This document shows, in pieces, positions 40,236-48,082 of a stretch of DNA of 48,082 nt. Origin of the DNA: Olavius sp. associated proteobacterium Delta 1. GTDB lineage: Bacteria; Desulfobacterota; Desulfobacteria; Desulfobacterales; JAFDCJ01. Under the pieces are notes generated by a model. The model ran no database searches. It saw only the letters and a list, made by a program, of their open reading frames with translations, and was not told where the DNA came from. The number at the start of each line of letters is the position of its first letter. Within the stretch, counting starts at the first letter, position 1. The position numbers and the translations under genes were made by a program. The stretch spans positions 1-48,082 of the forward strand of contig CACVKW010000493.1 of assembly GCA_902749685.1 (NCBI GenBank). Reading direction: 5' to 3'.

Positions 40236-40895
40236 ATGTCAAAGCAAAATAAGAAGAAAATCCTGGTGCCGGTGGACGGGTCGGATCGGGCCTTGAATAC
40301 GGTCAGATATGTTGCCAGAGTCGATTCATTTCGCAATATGGACATCGCTTTGTTTCATGTCTTCAGTTCCGTACCTGAAGGATATTGGGATCTGGAAAAA
40401 GATCCCAGAAGTACTTCAACAGTCAGGCAGGTCAGGTCATGGGAAATTGAACAAAGGAAGCAAATCAAACAATATATGGAGCAGGCCTGCCAGTTTTTGT
40501 TGAAGGCAGGTGTGTCTCCTGAATCCATAACGATTAAAATTCAAAATAGAAAAAAAGGAATTGCACGGGACATTATCCGCGAGGCCCGCAACGGTTATGA
40601 TGCGGTGGTGACCAGACGACGGGGAATGACGGCGTTGAGGCGAATTATTGTTGGAAGTGTGGCGACCAAGCTTATATCGAAACTCACTTTTCTACCCCTT
40701 ATACTGGTCGGCAAACTGACACCGAATAACAACATTTTATTAGCTTTTGATGGGTCCGATAATGCAAAGCGCATCGTAACTTTCGTGGGCTCCGTGTTAG
40801 GAGGCTTCGATTATGAGGTGGCTCTGCTTAATGTAATCCGAAGCAACGGGGAAGGGCGACCGGAGCATCAGCATATACTTTCACCCAGAGCGTAA
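40236..40895 (+). CDS. Tandem universal stress protein, second domain truncated
   Basis: A 219-residue protein. Residues 8-161 are a complete USP domain (KKILVPVDGSDRALNTVRYV to LPLILVGK), but its ATP loop reads RRGMTALRRIIVGSVATKLI, with Gly-x9-Gly only partly kept. A second USP domain begins at NNILLAFDGSDNAKRIVTFV and stops after 55 residues (HQHILSPRA), where about 90 more are expected. So it is a 3'-truncated two-domain USP; the first domain could still fold. AAAAGGAG ribosome site. Confidence 0.75.
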   Translation: MSKQNKKKILVPVDGSDRALNTVRYVARVDSFRNMDIALFHVFSSVPEGYWDLEKDPRSTSTVRQVRSWEIEQRKQIKQYMEQACQFLLKAGVSPESITIKIQNRKKGIARDIIREARNGYDAVVTRRRGMTALRRIIVGSVATKLISKLTFLPLILVGKLTPNNNILLAFDGSDNAKRIVTFVGSVLGGFDYEVALLNVIRSNGEGRPEHQHILSPRA

Positions 40896-41132
40896 AAAAA
40901 AGAACGGGTTGCGAGTTGCATGGTGCAGGCTTATAGGGAATGACGAATGAAGAGTGACGAATGACGAATTATGGAATTCTGTCGATTAAAAACAACTGTA
41001 CAACGGGAAAGTCAATTTCATTTTTCCGACTTCCGCATTCCGACTTCCGAATTCATCTATCTGTCTTCCGGTATCCGGTTGAAGGTTTTGATGTGCAATT
41101 AGCGCTGAGAGGATGAAAGTGGGGTGAGTCAT

Positions 41133-41810
41133 ATGTTGGTTAAAAACTGGATGAGCAAACCGGCCGTCACTGTCCATGCCGATGCTGCGGTGGCGGATGC
41201 GATAAATATATTGCAAAACCATGAAATCCACATGCTACCCGTTATGGAAGGTGCTCGGCTTGTTGGAATCGTCACGGATCAGGATCTCAAAATAGCATCT
41301 GCCCCTGATTCTACATCACCTAACTCTTTGAATGGACCGGATCACGGATTGCAAAAAGCAATAAGCGAAATTATGACAAATAGTCCGGTTACGATTTCCG
41401 AAAATCAAACCATCGAAGACACTGCGGAATTGTTTTTGGTTCATAAGCTCTTAGGCCTGCCGGTTGTAAACCGGACAAAAGAAGTTGTTGGAATGATAAC
41501 CAAGGGTGACCTGTTCCGCTTTATACTGACCACAATCGGTATGGGTAAGTGTGGTATCCAATTTGCCGTTGAGCTTCTTGACCGACCTGGATGCGTCAAA
41601 GACATCACCGACATCATGAGAGATTTCGGGGGGAGGGTCGGTACTGTTTTTTCGACCCGCGAAAGAGCGGAGAAGGGATATCGGCAAGCATACATCCGCA
41701 TATACGACATTGATCAACCCAGTCTAGCGCGGCTCAAAGAAGTACTTAAAGAAAAAGTTAAGATGCTGTACATTATCAACCATCGGGAAAAGACGAGCGA
41801 AATATTTTAG
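41133..41810 (+). CDS. AcuB-like CBS-ACT protein, second copy
   Basis: A 225-residue paralogue of the product of 39315-40007, with the same order: CBS (MLVKNWMSKPAVTVHADAAV, LVGIVTDQDL), CBS (IMTNSPVTISENQTIEDTAE, VVGMITKGDLFRFIL) and ACT-like (FAVELLDRPGCVKDITDIMR). GGGGTGAG ribosome site. Two copies flanking a USP gene suggest tandem duplication of a CBS-USP pair (39315/40236 and 41133/41845). Confidence 0.88.
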   Translation: MLVKNWMSKPAVTVHADAAVADAINILQNHEIHMLPVMEGARLVGIVTDQDLKIASAPDSTSPNSLNGPDHGLQKAISEIMTNSPVTISENQTIEDTAELFLVHKLLGLPVVNRTKEVVGMITKGDLFRFILTTIGMGKCGIQFAVELLDRPGCVKDITDIMRDFGGRVGTVFSTRERAEKGYRQAYIRIYDIDQPSLARLKEVLKEKVKMLYIINHREKTSEIF

Positions 41811-41844
41811 GGTAGGAGTTTAATACTAACAAGGAGGTCCAAAG

Positions 41845-42297
41845 ATGATAGAATTTAAAAGGATATTATACCCGGTTGACCTTTCAGAATCTTCTGCCAA
41901 AATTGCGCTGTATGTGCAGTCAGTGGCCAAAAAGTTTGAATCAAAGATTTACATTCTTTTTGCTGCCAGAGTATTCGAATATTTCACCAGTATGTATGTT
42001 CCTGTTCCTTCGGTCAGCAGGTTTGAAATAGAGGTTATCGAGGGCGCTGAAAAGCGGTTGTATGAGTTTGTGGATGAACACTTCAGCGAGTTTGCCAACA
42101 CCAAAACAGGCGTCGTGGCCGGGGATGCTTCAGAAGAAATTATTAAGTACATCGAAGACCAGCGTATTGATTTAGTCATCATGGGCACCCATGGCCGTAA
42201 AGGCATGGATAAAATAATCTTTGGATCCGTAGCGGAGCGGGTGCTTAAAACCTCACCCGTTCCGGTTATGGTGGTCAATCCACATAAGACTGGTTGA
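41845..42297 (+). CDS. Universal stress protein
   Basis: A 150-residue USP domain: IEFKRILYPVDLSESSAKIA and the ATP motif GTHGRKGMDKIIFGSVAERV. Complete. AAGGAGGTCC ribosome site. It lies 34 bp after the second CBS-ACT gene and 42 bp before the acetate-CoA ligase gene, in one transcript. Confidence 0.92.
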   Translation: MIEFKRILYPVDLSESSAKIALYVQSVAKKFESKIYILFAARVFEYFTSMYVPVPSVSRFEIEVIEGAEKRLYEFVDEHFSEFANTKTGVVAGDASEEIIKYIEDQRIDLVIMGTHGRKGMDKIIFGSVAERVLKTSPVPVMVVNPHKTG

Positions 42298-42339
42298 ACA
42301 GGTATTATAGTCCCCTAAAGATAATAGAGGTTAGGAGCC

Positions 42340-45009
42340 ATGAGTGTCGAAAATTTAGACAAAATATTTCAACCAAAATCAATCGCTGTCGTCGGCGCCA
42401 GCGAAAGAAAAGGAAGTGTCGGGGCTGCCATAATGCGCAATTTGATCGAGAGCGGCTTTCCGGGTGATATTTTCCCTATTAATCCCAAACATAAAAAATT
42501 ATGGGGAAAATCCGCTTGTCCGTCAATCACCGATCTTGTGACAGCGGTCGATTTGGCAATTATAGCCTCGCCGATAATGTCAGCACCCCAAATTGTCAAA
42601 GAATGCGTTGCAACGGGTGTGGGCGGTGCGGTCATCATTTCAGCAGGCGCAAAAGAAATCGGGGAGCAAGGCAAAAAGCTGGAGGCGGCCATCCAAAAAG
42701 AAGCAAAGCATTCAGGTTTGCGAATTATTGGCCCGAATTGTGTGGGAGTTATGTCCGGTCGATCCAAGCTGAATGCAAGTTTTGCAAATCAAATGCCGCT
42801 TGCCGGGAAAATGGCGTTTATCTCCCAAAGTGGTGCAATTTGTACGGCCATACTGGATCTCTCTATTAAGGAGAATATCGGGTTCAGCTATTTTGTGAGC
42901 CTGGGGGATATGCTGGATGTCGATTTCGGGGATATGATCGATTACTTAGGGGGAGAATCGAAAGTCAGCAGTATCGTAATGTATGTGGAAAGCTTGACGA
43001 ATTTCAGAAAATGTATGAGTGCTGCCCGGGCCGTATCGCGAGTGAAGCCGATTATCGTTCTAAAGGCCGGGCGAACCCAGGCGGGAGCCCTGGCCGCTGC
43101 TTCGCACACGGGTGCGATGGCCGGGGAAGATTCGGTTTATGATGTGGCATTTCAGCGTGCAGGCATACTTCGAGTAAAGACTTTTGAGGAACTGTTTGAT
43201 TGCGCCGAACTTCTGGCGAAGCAACCCAAACCTGCCGGGCCGGGGTTGGCGATTATCACCAACGCCGGCGGTCCTGGAGTAATGGCGGCCGACGCTCTGG
43301 CCGATTATGGCTATGAACCGGCCTCCTTAAGTGCTGAAACCCTCCAAAAATTAGATGAGATTCTTCCGCCATACTGGAGTAAACGCAATCCAATCGACAT
43401 GCTGGGAGAGGCGAAACCGGAACTTTATCGTCAGGTTGTTGAAATCTGCTTGAATGCTAAGGAGGTAAATGGGCTTTTAATCATATCCGCGCCCCAGGCA
43501 TTGGCTGATACGGCTGAAGTGGCAGCAGCCCTTGTGGATCTTATCCGAGAAAAACCGATTCCGATCATTACCTCCTGGGTAGGCGGGGTCGACATGCACA
43601 AAGGGCGAGACATTTTTAATCAAGCCGGAATTCCAACATTCGATACCCCGGAACGCGCGGTTCGCGCATTCATGGATATATATCGCTTTGCCCAAAATAT
43701 TGAAATGCTGCAGCAGATACCCGCCAGACTTTCAAAGCGTCTGGAATTTGACCGTCAAAAAGCGAAAGCGCTAATTCAAACGGGGCTCGCAACGAATAAT
43801 GGACTGCTCACCGAAGCAGAATCAAAGGCTTTACTGTCCGCGTATGGGATTCCGGTGGACCCTATAGAGTCAGCGAATTCAAAAGCAGAAGCAATTCAAA
43901 AAGCAACAAAATTAGGATTTCCGGTTGTCATGAAAATCAATTCGCGGGACATCACCCATAAATCGGATGCCGGGTGTGTTCTGCTGGATTTGGAAAATGA
44001 AACTGATGTCGCGGATGCTTTTGAAACGATATTTGCCAATGCCCATGGCTATAACCCGCAAGCCGGAATCGATGGGGTTACGATTCAGCCCATGCGCCTG
44101 CGCCCGGATTATGAACTTATCTTAGGAGTAAAAAAAGATCGCGATTTCGGGCCCGTAATCCTATTCGGTATGGGGGGAATCTTCACGGAAGTGTTTGAAG
44201 ATCGTGCGATTGCCTTTCCACCGCTCAACCGCCTGCTAGCCAAAAGGCTGATGGAGCAAACTCGGGTGTATCGGCTACTGCAAGGTTATCGGAATACACC
44301 GCCTGCGAATCTGGAAGTAATTGAAGAAATACTGATTCGTTTGGCTCAGCTGGCAACCGATTTTTCGCAAATCCAGGAACTTGACATCAACCCCCTGCAC
44401 GTTACGCCCCAAGGGATTTGCGCGGTCGATGCCAGAGTTCTATTAAAGCCTTCGGCAACATCTGCGCCCCACCATCTGGTTATCAGTCCTTATCCGGATC
44501 AATATGAAGAACATACTCAAACAAATACGGGTATCGATATATTCGTTCGCCCGATTCGGCCTGAAGATGCACCCCTTTTGATTGAGCTGTTTGAATCCCT
44601 GACTCCTCAAAGTGTGTATCGGCGATTTTTCACGCCCATGAAGCGTCTGCCTCACAGCCTGCTCGCCCGGTTTACGCAGATTGATTACGATCGTCATATT
44701 GCGCTTGTGGCGCTGCCGGAATCGGAATCAAAAGAGACTATGCTGGGTGTTGCGCGGGTCATCATGGGCAGAAATCTTAAGGAGGCTGAATTCTCAGTTG
44801 TTGTTAGTGATCCATGGCAGGGGAAAGGAATAGGAGCCGCCTTGTTACAACGTTGCATATCGATCGCAAAAGAGCGTGGTATTGAAACCGTAATGGGAAC
44901 CGTTCTGGCCGAAAATACACATATGTTGGCTCTCGGGAAAAAATTAGGCTTCAAAATCAAAAGAATGTCTGGTGCCGGTGAGTATGAGTTGAGCATCGAT
45001 TTCAGATAA
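42340..45009 (+). CDS. ADP-forming acetate-CoA ligase fused to a GNAT acetyltransferase
   Basis: An 889-residue fusion: CoA-binding and ligase alpha part (residues 8-450; PKSIAVVGASERKGSVG, GPNCVGV, SHTGAMAGED with His256 of the phosphohistidine site), ATP-grasp beta part (about 480-700; GFPVVMKINSRDITHKSDAG, LFGMGGIFTEVFEDRAIAFP) and a C-terminal GNAT domain (about 720-889; VRPIRPEDAPLL, motif A SDPWQGKGIGAALLQRC). The architecture is that of Pat-type protein acetyltransferases; in Salmonella Pat the ligase part lacks a catalytic His, whereas the His region is retained here, so both ligation (acyl-CoA + ADP + Pi to acid + ATP) and acetylation are possible. AGGAG ribosome site. Confidence 0.93.
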   Translation: MSVENLDKIFQPKSIAVVGASERKGSVGAAIMRNLIESGFPGDIFPINPKHKKLWGKSACPSITDLVTAVDLAIIASPIMSAPQIVKECVATGVGGAVIISAGAKEIGEQGKKLEAAIQKEAKHSGLRIIGPNCVGVMSGRSKLNASFANQMPLAGKMAFISQSGAICTAILDLSIKENIGFSYFVSLGDMLDVDFGDMIDYLGGESKVSSIVMYVESLTNFRKCMSAARAVSRVKPIIVLKAGRTQAGALAAASHTGAMAGEDSVYDVAFQRAGILRVKTFEELFDCAELLAKQPKPAGPGLAIITNAGGPGVMAADALADYGYEPASLSAETLQKLDEILPPYWSKRNPIDMLGEAKPELYRQVVEICLNAKEVNGLLIISAPQALADTAEVAAALVDLIREKPIPIITSWVGGVDMHKGRDIFNQAGIPTFDTPERAVRAFMDIYRFAQNIEMLQQIPARLSKRLEFDRQKAKALIQTGLATNNGLLTEAESKALLSAYGIPVDPIESANSKAEAIQKATKLGFPVVMKINSRDITHKSDAGCVLLDLENETDVADAFETIFANAHGYNPQAGIDGVTIQPMRLRPDYELILGVKKDRDFGPVILFGMGGIFTEVFEDRAIAFPPLNRLLAKRLMEQTRVYRLLQGYRNTPPANLEVIEEILIRLAQLATDFSQIQELDINPLHVTPQGICAVDARVLLKPSATSAPHHLVISPYPDQYEEHTQTNTGIDIFVRPIRPEDAPLLIELFESLTPQSVYRRFFTPMKRLPHSLLARFTQIDYDRHIALVALPESESKETMLGVARVIMGRNLKEAEFSVVVSDPWQGKGIGAALLQRCISIAKERGIETVMGTVLAENTHMLALGKKLGFKIKRMSGAGEYELSIDFR

Positions 45010-45084
45010 ATTGATCGCCTGTAATGGTCTTTTGAACTCTCTTCTTTAAACACGTTGAACAACTCCCGAAAAAAGGAGGGTAAA

Positions 45085-46087
45085 ATGAATGTAAATGTAA
45101 TTATAGTGGGTGGCGGACCGGCAGGTATCATCACCGCCCTGACCGCCAAAAGTGTATATCCGGAAAAATCCGTCTGCCTGATTAAGGACATCGGTGATGG
45201 TGTGATTCCCTTTGATTGAAATCATGCCAAAGTTGCTGGTTACCGCGTTTGACGATGAATTCTGTGATGAAGTGGTGAAGGTGCTGGGATCTAAAGGTAT
45301 CCATATCCATGGCGGAAATCGAGTTGTATCAATTGATGGCAATAGCCAGGTTGATTCTGTATCCTTAGAAAACGGGAGCAAGATTCAGGCCGACATGGTG
45401 TTGGTGAGCATTGGTGCAAAACCGGCAAGCGATTTAGCTCGCCAGCCCGGCCTGCGAATAGTTGAGAATGGCTCAATCTGGGTTGATGAGTATATGCGAA
45501 CTAACGCTGAGGATGTATTTGCGGTTGGTGATTGCGCCGTAAAGCGGGATTTCTTTACACGGAAAGCCGCCCCGGTGTGGCTGGCGTCAACCGCAACAGC
45601 CGAAGCACGCAACGCGGGAACTAATATTTACGGTATTCGTGTGCTGCATCAAATTCAAGGGACCATCTCTGCTTTTTCCACCCAAATAGGCGGTGTTGCC
45701 TTTGCCAGCACCGGGATGACTTGCCGTGCCTGCCAGAAAGAAGGATTCCGATATGTAACGGCCACGGCCGTTGCGCCCGATCGTCATCCGGGCATGCTGC
45801 CCGGAGCCAGTGAGCTTAAAGTCAAGCTGGTCTTCGCAGACCGATCGGGCATTATCCTTGGGGGGCAGGTATCCGGTGGTTTTTCGGCAGGTGAGCTTAT
45901 TAACATGATCGCACTTGCGATTCAAAAGAAAGTGACTGTCAGAGAGCTTGATATGCTGCAAATTGCCACCCATCCGTTGTTGACATCGGCCCCGACAGTG
46001 CATCCGGTGATAAATGCGGCGCACCAGGCTTTGGCGAAGTTGCGTGCCGTCGGCAGAGAACTGCCGCCGGTTAAGAAGGCAGCCTAG
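45085..46087 (+). pseudogene. FAD-dependent pyridine-nucleotide disulfide oxidoreductase, internally deleted
   Basis: From ATG 45085 (AAAGGAGGG site) 44 codons give the FAD motif VNVIIVGGGPAGIITALTAK and then KDIGDGVIPFD before a stop at 45217. In the next frame, from about 45215, the protein resumes at EIMPKLLVTAFDDEFCDEVV, the NAD domain beyond its first strand, and continues through FAVGDCAV, GMTCRACQKEGF and AGELINMIALAI to 46087. About 120 residues between the FAD motif and the NAD domain are missing, with a frame change. The family is NADH oxidase/CoA-disulfide reductase-like. Not functional as a whole. Confidence 0.7.
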
Positions 46088-46210
46088 CGGTATTTGCGGG
46101 AGCGGTTTTTACAGATAATCATAGAACGATTGGTATGCATTCAAAGAGGCGGGCTCAGCCAGGCAATCGCTTTGCCTGATTCAAGAGAAAGATAGGATTA
46201 GAGGGACGGA

Positions 46211-46244
46211 AACAGTTTAGTTCATATGGAGGAACTAAACTGTT
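46211..46244. repeat. Perfect 13-bp inverted repeat in the 46.1-46.5 kb gap
   Basis: AACAGTTTAGTTC (46211-46223) and GAACTAAACTGTT (46232-46244) around an 8-base loop. There is no U-run. The gap 46088-46549 otherwise shows a smaller CAGGCAA/TTGCCTG hairpin (46160-46178) and no supported gene. Confidence 0.6.
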
Positions 46245-46549
46245 ACATGGCGACATTCCATTAAATGGGTTTGATCCTGTTGCAGGGGTCGGATCCTGAA
46301 ATTAATAATACATTTGCTTGGGATGAAAAAAACTTAGACGGGTCATTTTACTGTCAAAATAGGCTGTCTAAGCCATATTGGGGGCTACTTTTTTACGGTT
46401 TTTAATTTATTTTAAATTACTTACCTCGAGACAAGTTCAACAAATTCGACCCCAGTTCAACAATCCCAGTTCAACAGTTCAACCAGTTTTACACCTGAAT
46501 GTCATACTTTTGTATTCGTATGAATGCCGTCACCAATCCCTCAGGGACA

Positions 46550-47002
46550 TCAAAGGCTTCGTTCCAGGTTAATGGATTTGGAGGGGCTAAATTGGTTCGC
46601 ACTAAAGAAATGTATCAGTTTGGAATCATTCCAGTCGACCAAGGTGTTTATTTTTTGAACACCGAGTCTTTTTAAATGATCCAAAAATTCATTAATCAAT
46701 TGCTTACCGACACCCTTACGCTGGTAATCGGGATCAACGCCGATGGTATCCAGGGTTGCTTCCTCCTGGTAAATACCATATTCTCCCATATAGAGTACCC
46801 CCATTACAAACCCCACCACCGTTCCATCTTCTTCCTCTGCCACAAGCGACGTGGGTAAATAATCTTTGGATTTAAAAAGTTTTTCAAACTTCGTTCCATA
46901 GTACTCCGGGCGGGAAGCCTTGAGTACTTTCTCATCAATTCCAACCACAGCGTCATAATCGTCAGCCTGCATGAGTCTAATTTTAATGGTGCTCTCGTTC
47001 AT
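46550..47002 (-). CDS. GNAT-family N-acetyltransferase
   Basis: A 150-residue GNAT protein: IKIRLMQADDYDAVVGID at the start, VAEEEDGTVVGFVMGVLY, motif A TIGVDPDYQRKGVGKQLINE (R-K-G-V-G-K acetyl-CoA loop), and INTLVDWNDSKLIHFFSANQ. Likely an RimI-like protein or small-molecule acetyltransferase; substrate unknown. Start at 47002 chosen for the AAAGGAGGCCCC site; a 5-codon longer start has none. It converges with the plus-strand genes to its left. Confidence 0.88.
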   Translation of the reverse strand: MNESTIKIRLMQADDYDAVVGIDEKVLKASRPEYYGTKFEKLFKSKDYLPTSLVAEEEDGTVVGFVMGVLYMGEYGIYQEEATLDTIGVDPDYQRKGVGKQLINEFLDHLKRLGVQKINTLVDWNDSKLIHFFSANQFSPSKSINLERSL

Positions 47003-47933
47003 GGGGCCTCCTTTCACATCAGGGTCTTATTTGAGATCCAATAAGGAAAGTTGAAAGGTTAACTACCGTTTATCCGAGGAACTATGCTTTAAACGCGAAA
47101 CACATTTTAAATTGCGATAGCGGCTTACAGTTGAAAAAATGATTGATGATCCAAAAAAGTCTGGTTGAGCCGCTGATATCGGAACGTTATTCTGACAAAC
47201 GCTCTAATTCGTCTACCCTTTTATGCCGACACCCTGAACAATGCAAGGGAAAAACTAGAAAGCTGCGAAAGTGTTGAGATTTCAATTGACTAAAATTTCA
47301 CGAACACGGATGTTGCACCAAACTGCACCTCCTGTCCGATGAGTTTTTTTCTTGACAGATTTCGGAGAACCTCCTACAACTACTTTATAGCTAATTTATA
47401 GTTAATTTATAGCTTAAAATACGCTGCCCCGACCTTTGGAATGGTGCGGATCGTCAGTAAAATCATAACAAATTCATTCGCAGCGATTGATGGCGAGAAA
47501 TCTGGGGGCCGTTTTGGGTTAAGTGCCTGAAATCCAAAATTATTTAAATTTCTCCGATATCCTAACGCCTCGCGGCGGGAATAATATAGGCTAATTATTG
47601 AGGTCTGAGATTTTGCCTCAACGATGGAATGATGGAATAGTAGAATGATGGAATAGTGGGTTATTATAATGCAACTTATCCATTTTAATTTTATCGTCAA
47701 GACGCTTATTGCCGTTAGCCCACCACTCCAGTATCCCAATACCCATTTTTTTTACCCCGTGAAATCTATTTTTCACATTTCACCGGGGCCAATATTCAGC
47801 CATTCCAACATTCCAATCGCACGACCTTGTCATTAGACCGTGAGGCTCTCGAAGGGAGGCTCTCGACAGGTTGGGGCGAAGCCCCTAACTTGAGAGTATG
47901 CCACGGATTCAGGTAATCTAGCAGGGGAAAAAA
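47003..47933. other. 931-bp gap without a complete gene
   Basis: No intact gene. A 33-codon plus-strand open stretch ending at 47293 (ILTNALIRLPFYADTLNNAR, KLESCESVEISID) has a coding look but no start or family. It also holds TTTATAG repeats (47388-47415), degenerate GATGGAATA repeats (about 47622-47660), a CCCCGTGAAAT/ATTTCACCGGGG hairpin (about 47755-47786) and a GGGGCGAAGCCCC hairpin (about 47873-47885) shortly before the aldehyde oxidoreductase gene. Confidence 0.5.
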
Positions 47934-48082
47934 ATGAGGTACGCTGAAACAGGAATTAATTTAGAAATTGATCTATCCCGGGGAAGCATCGACAGGGTCG
48001 AATCTGATCCAAGGGATACCGAGCTTTATCTGGGGGGTCTAGGCACCAACGCCAAGATATTGTGGGACCGGGTTCCGCCTGA
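47934..48082 (+). CDS. Aldehyde ferredoxin oxidoreductase, N-terminus (partial)
   Basis: The gene starts at ATG 47934 (AGGGGA site) and runs off the right edge. The visible 49 residues read MRYAETGINLEIDLSRGSID, RVESDPRDTELYLGG, LGTNAKILWDRVPP, which match the N-terminal domain of tungsten/molybdopterin aldehyde:ferredoxin oxidoreductases (L-x-I-D-L-(S/T)-x-G ... Y-L-G-G-x-G). The catalytic and Fe-S parts are outside the window. Confidence 0.85.
   Translation, partial: MRYAETGINLEIDLSRGSIDRVESDPRDTELYLGGLGTNAKILWDRVPP

Overview
The window reads as chromosome of an anaerobic, probably sulfate-reducing or syntrophic Desulfobacterota (deltaproteobacterial) bacterium. The reasons are the gene content: anaerobic CO dehydrogenase, a tungsten-type aldehyde ferredoxin oxidoreductase at the right edge, a pyruvate:ferredoxin oxidoreductase scrap, ADP-forming acetate-CoA ligase, pyruvate phosphate dikinase, many universal stress and CBS proteins, and sigma-54 promoters. 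No rRNA, tRNA or CRISPR array was seen. The organism assignment is inference from content, not from a marker gene.

Left block, about 1-13.2 kb, all on the minus strand: a gene set whose products appear to work outside the cytoplasm. Read in the direction of transcription it encodes an aconitase-X large and small subunit pair, a decayed outer-membrane barrel gene, a BKACE (DUF849) enzyme, an SDR-fold protein, a C-terminal scrap of another SDR, a second aconitase-X pair, a second SDR, TatA, an exported alpha/beta hydrolase with an Asp nucleophile, a QueG/reductive-dehalogenase-type iron-sulfur protein, a PFOR fragment, an outer-membrane porin, a lipoprotein, and the start of a ferredoxin-nitroreductase. 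Both aconitase-X large subunits, both SDRs and the BKACE carry twin-arginine signal peptides, and a tatA gene sits among them. Both SDRs have lost the glycine-rich nucleotide motif and have a Ser-x12-Tyr-x3-Arg triad spaced exactly as in halohydrin dehalogenases. This looks like a periplasmic, cofactor-independent catabolic pathway (porin for entry, Tat-exported lyases/dehydratases, exported hydrolase). It is the strongest candidate for an undescribed system here.

Middle, 13.3-20.8 kb, minus strand: a receiver-only protein, a LuxR-type response regulator and a large hybrid-style sensor kinase (14 beta-propeller blades, Y_Y_Y, PAS, HisKA_3, HATPase), which are plausible regulators of the left block. 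Then an LPP20-like exported protein, an AcuA-like acetyltransferase and a MntA-HepT toxin-antitoxin pair.

Right block, 20.9-46.1 kb, plus strand: cooS, a radical SAM gene, glycine-rich DUF5320-type small proteins, a DksA/TraR zinc finger, USPs, ppdK, PilZ proteins, two Mrp-type P-loop ATPases (one with a degenerate Walker A), CBS-ACT proteins, a single-domain response regulator and an acetate-CoA ligase fused to a GNAT domain. Seven sigma-54 sites of the form TGGCAY-N5-ATGCW head these units. Five of them have the same composite element built on TTCGAAATTTTGCGAAA about 70-90 bp upstream, which defines one regulon. Many genes in the window carry internal deletions or survive as scraps (PFOR, SDR, outer-membrane barrel, USP, glycogen synthase, cytidylate kinase-like, FAD oxidoreductases), and there are short dispersed tandem repeats, a MITE-like element with target duplication at the porin start, and a large palindromic element before ppdK. 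The far right has a minus-strand GNAT gene, a long gap and the start of an aldehyde ferredoxin oxidoreductase.
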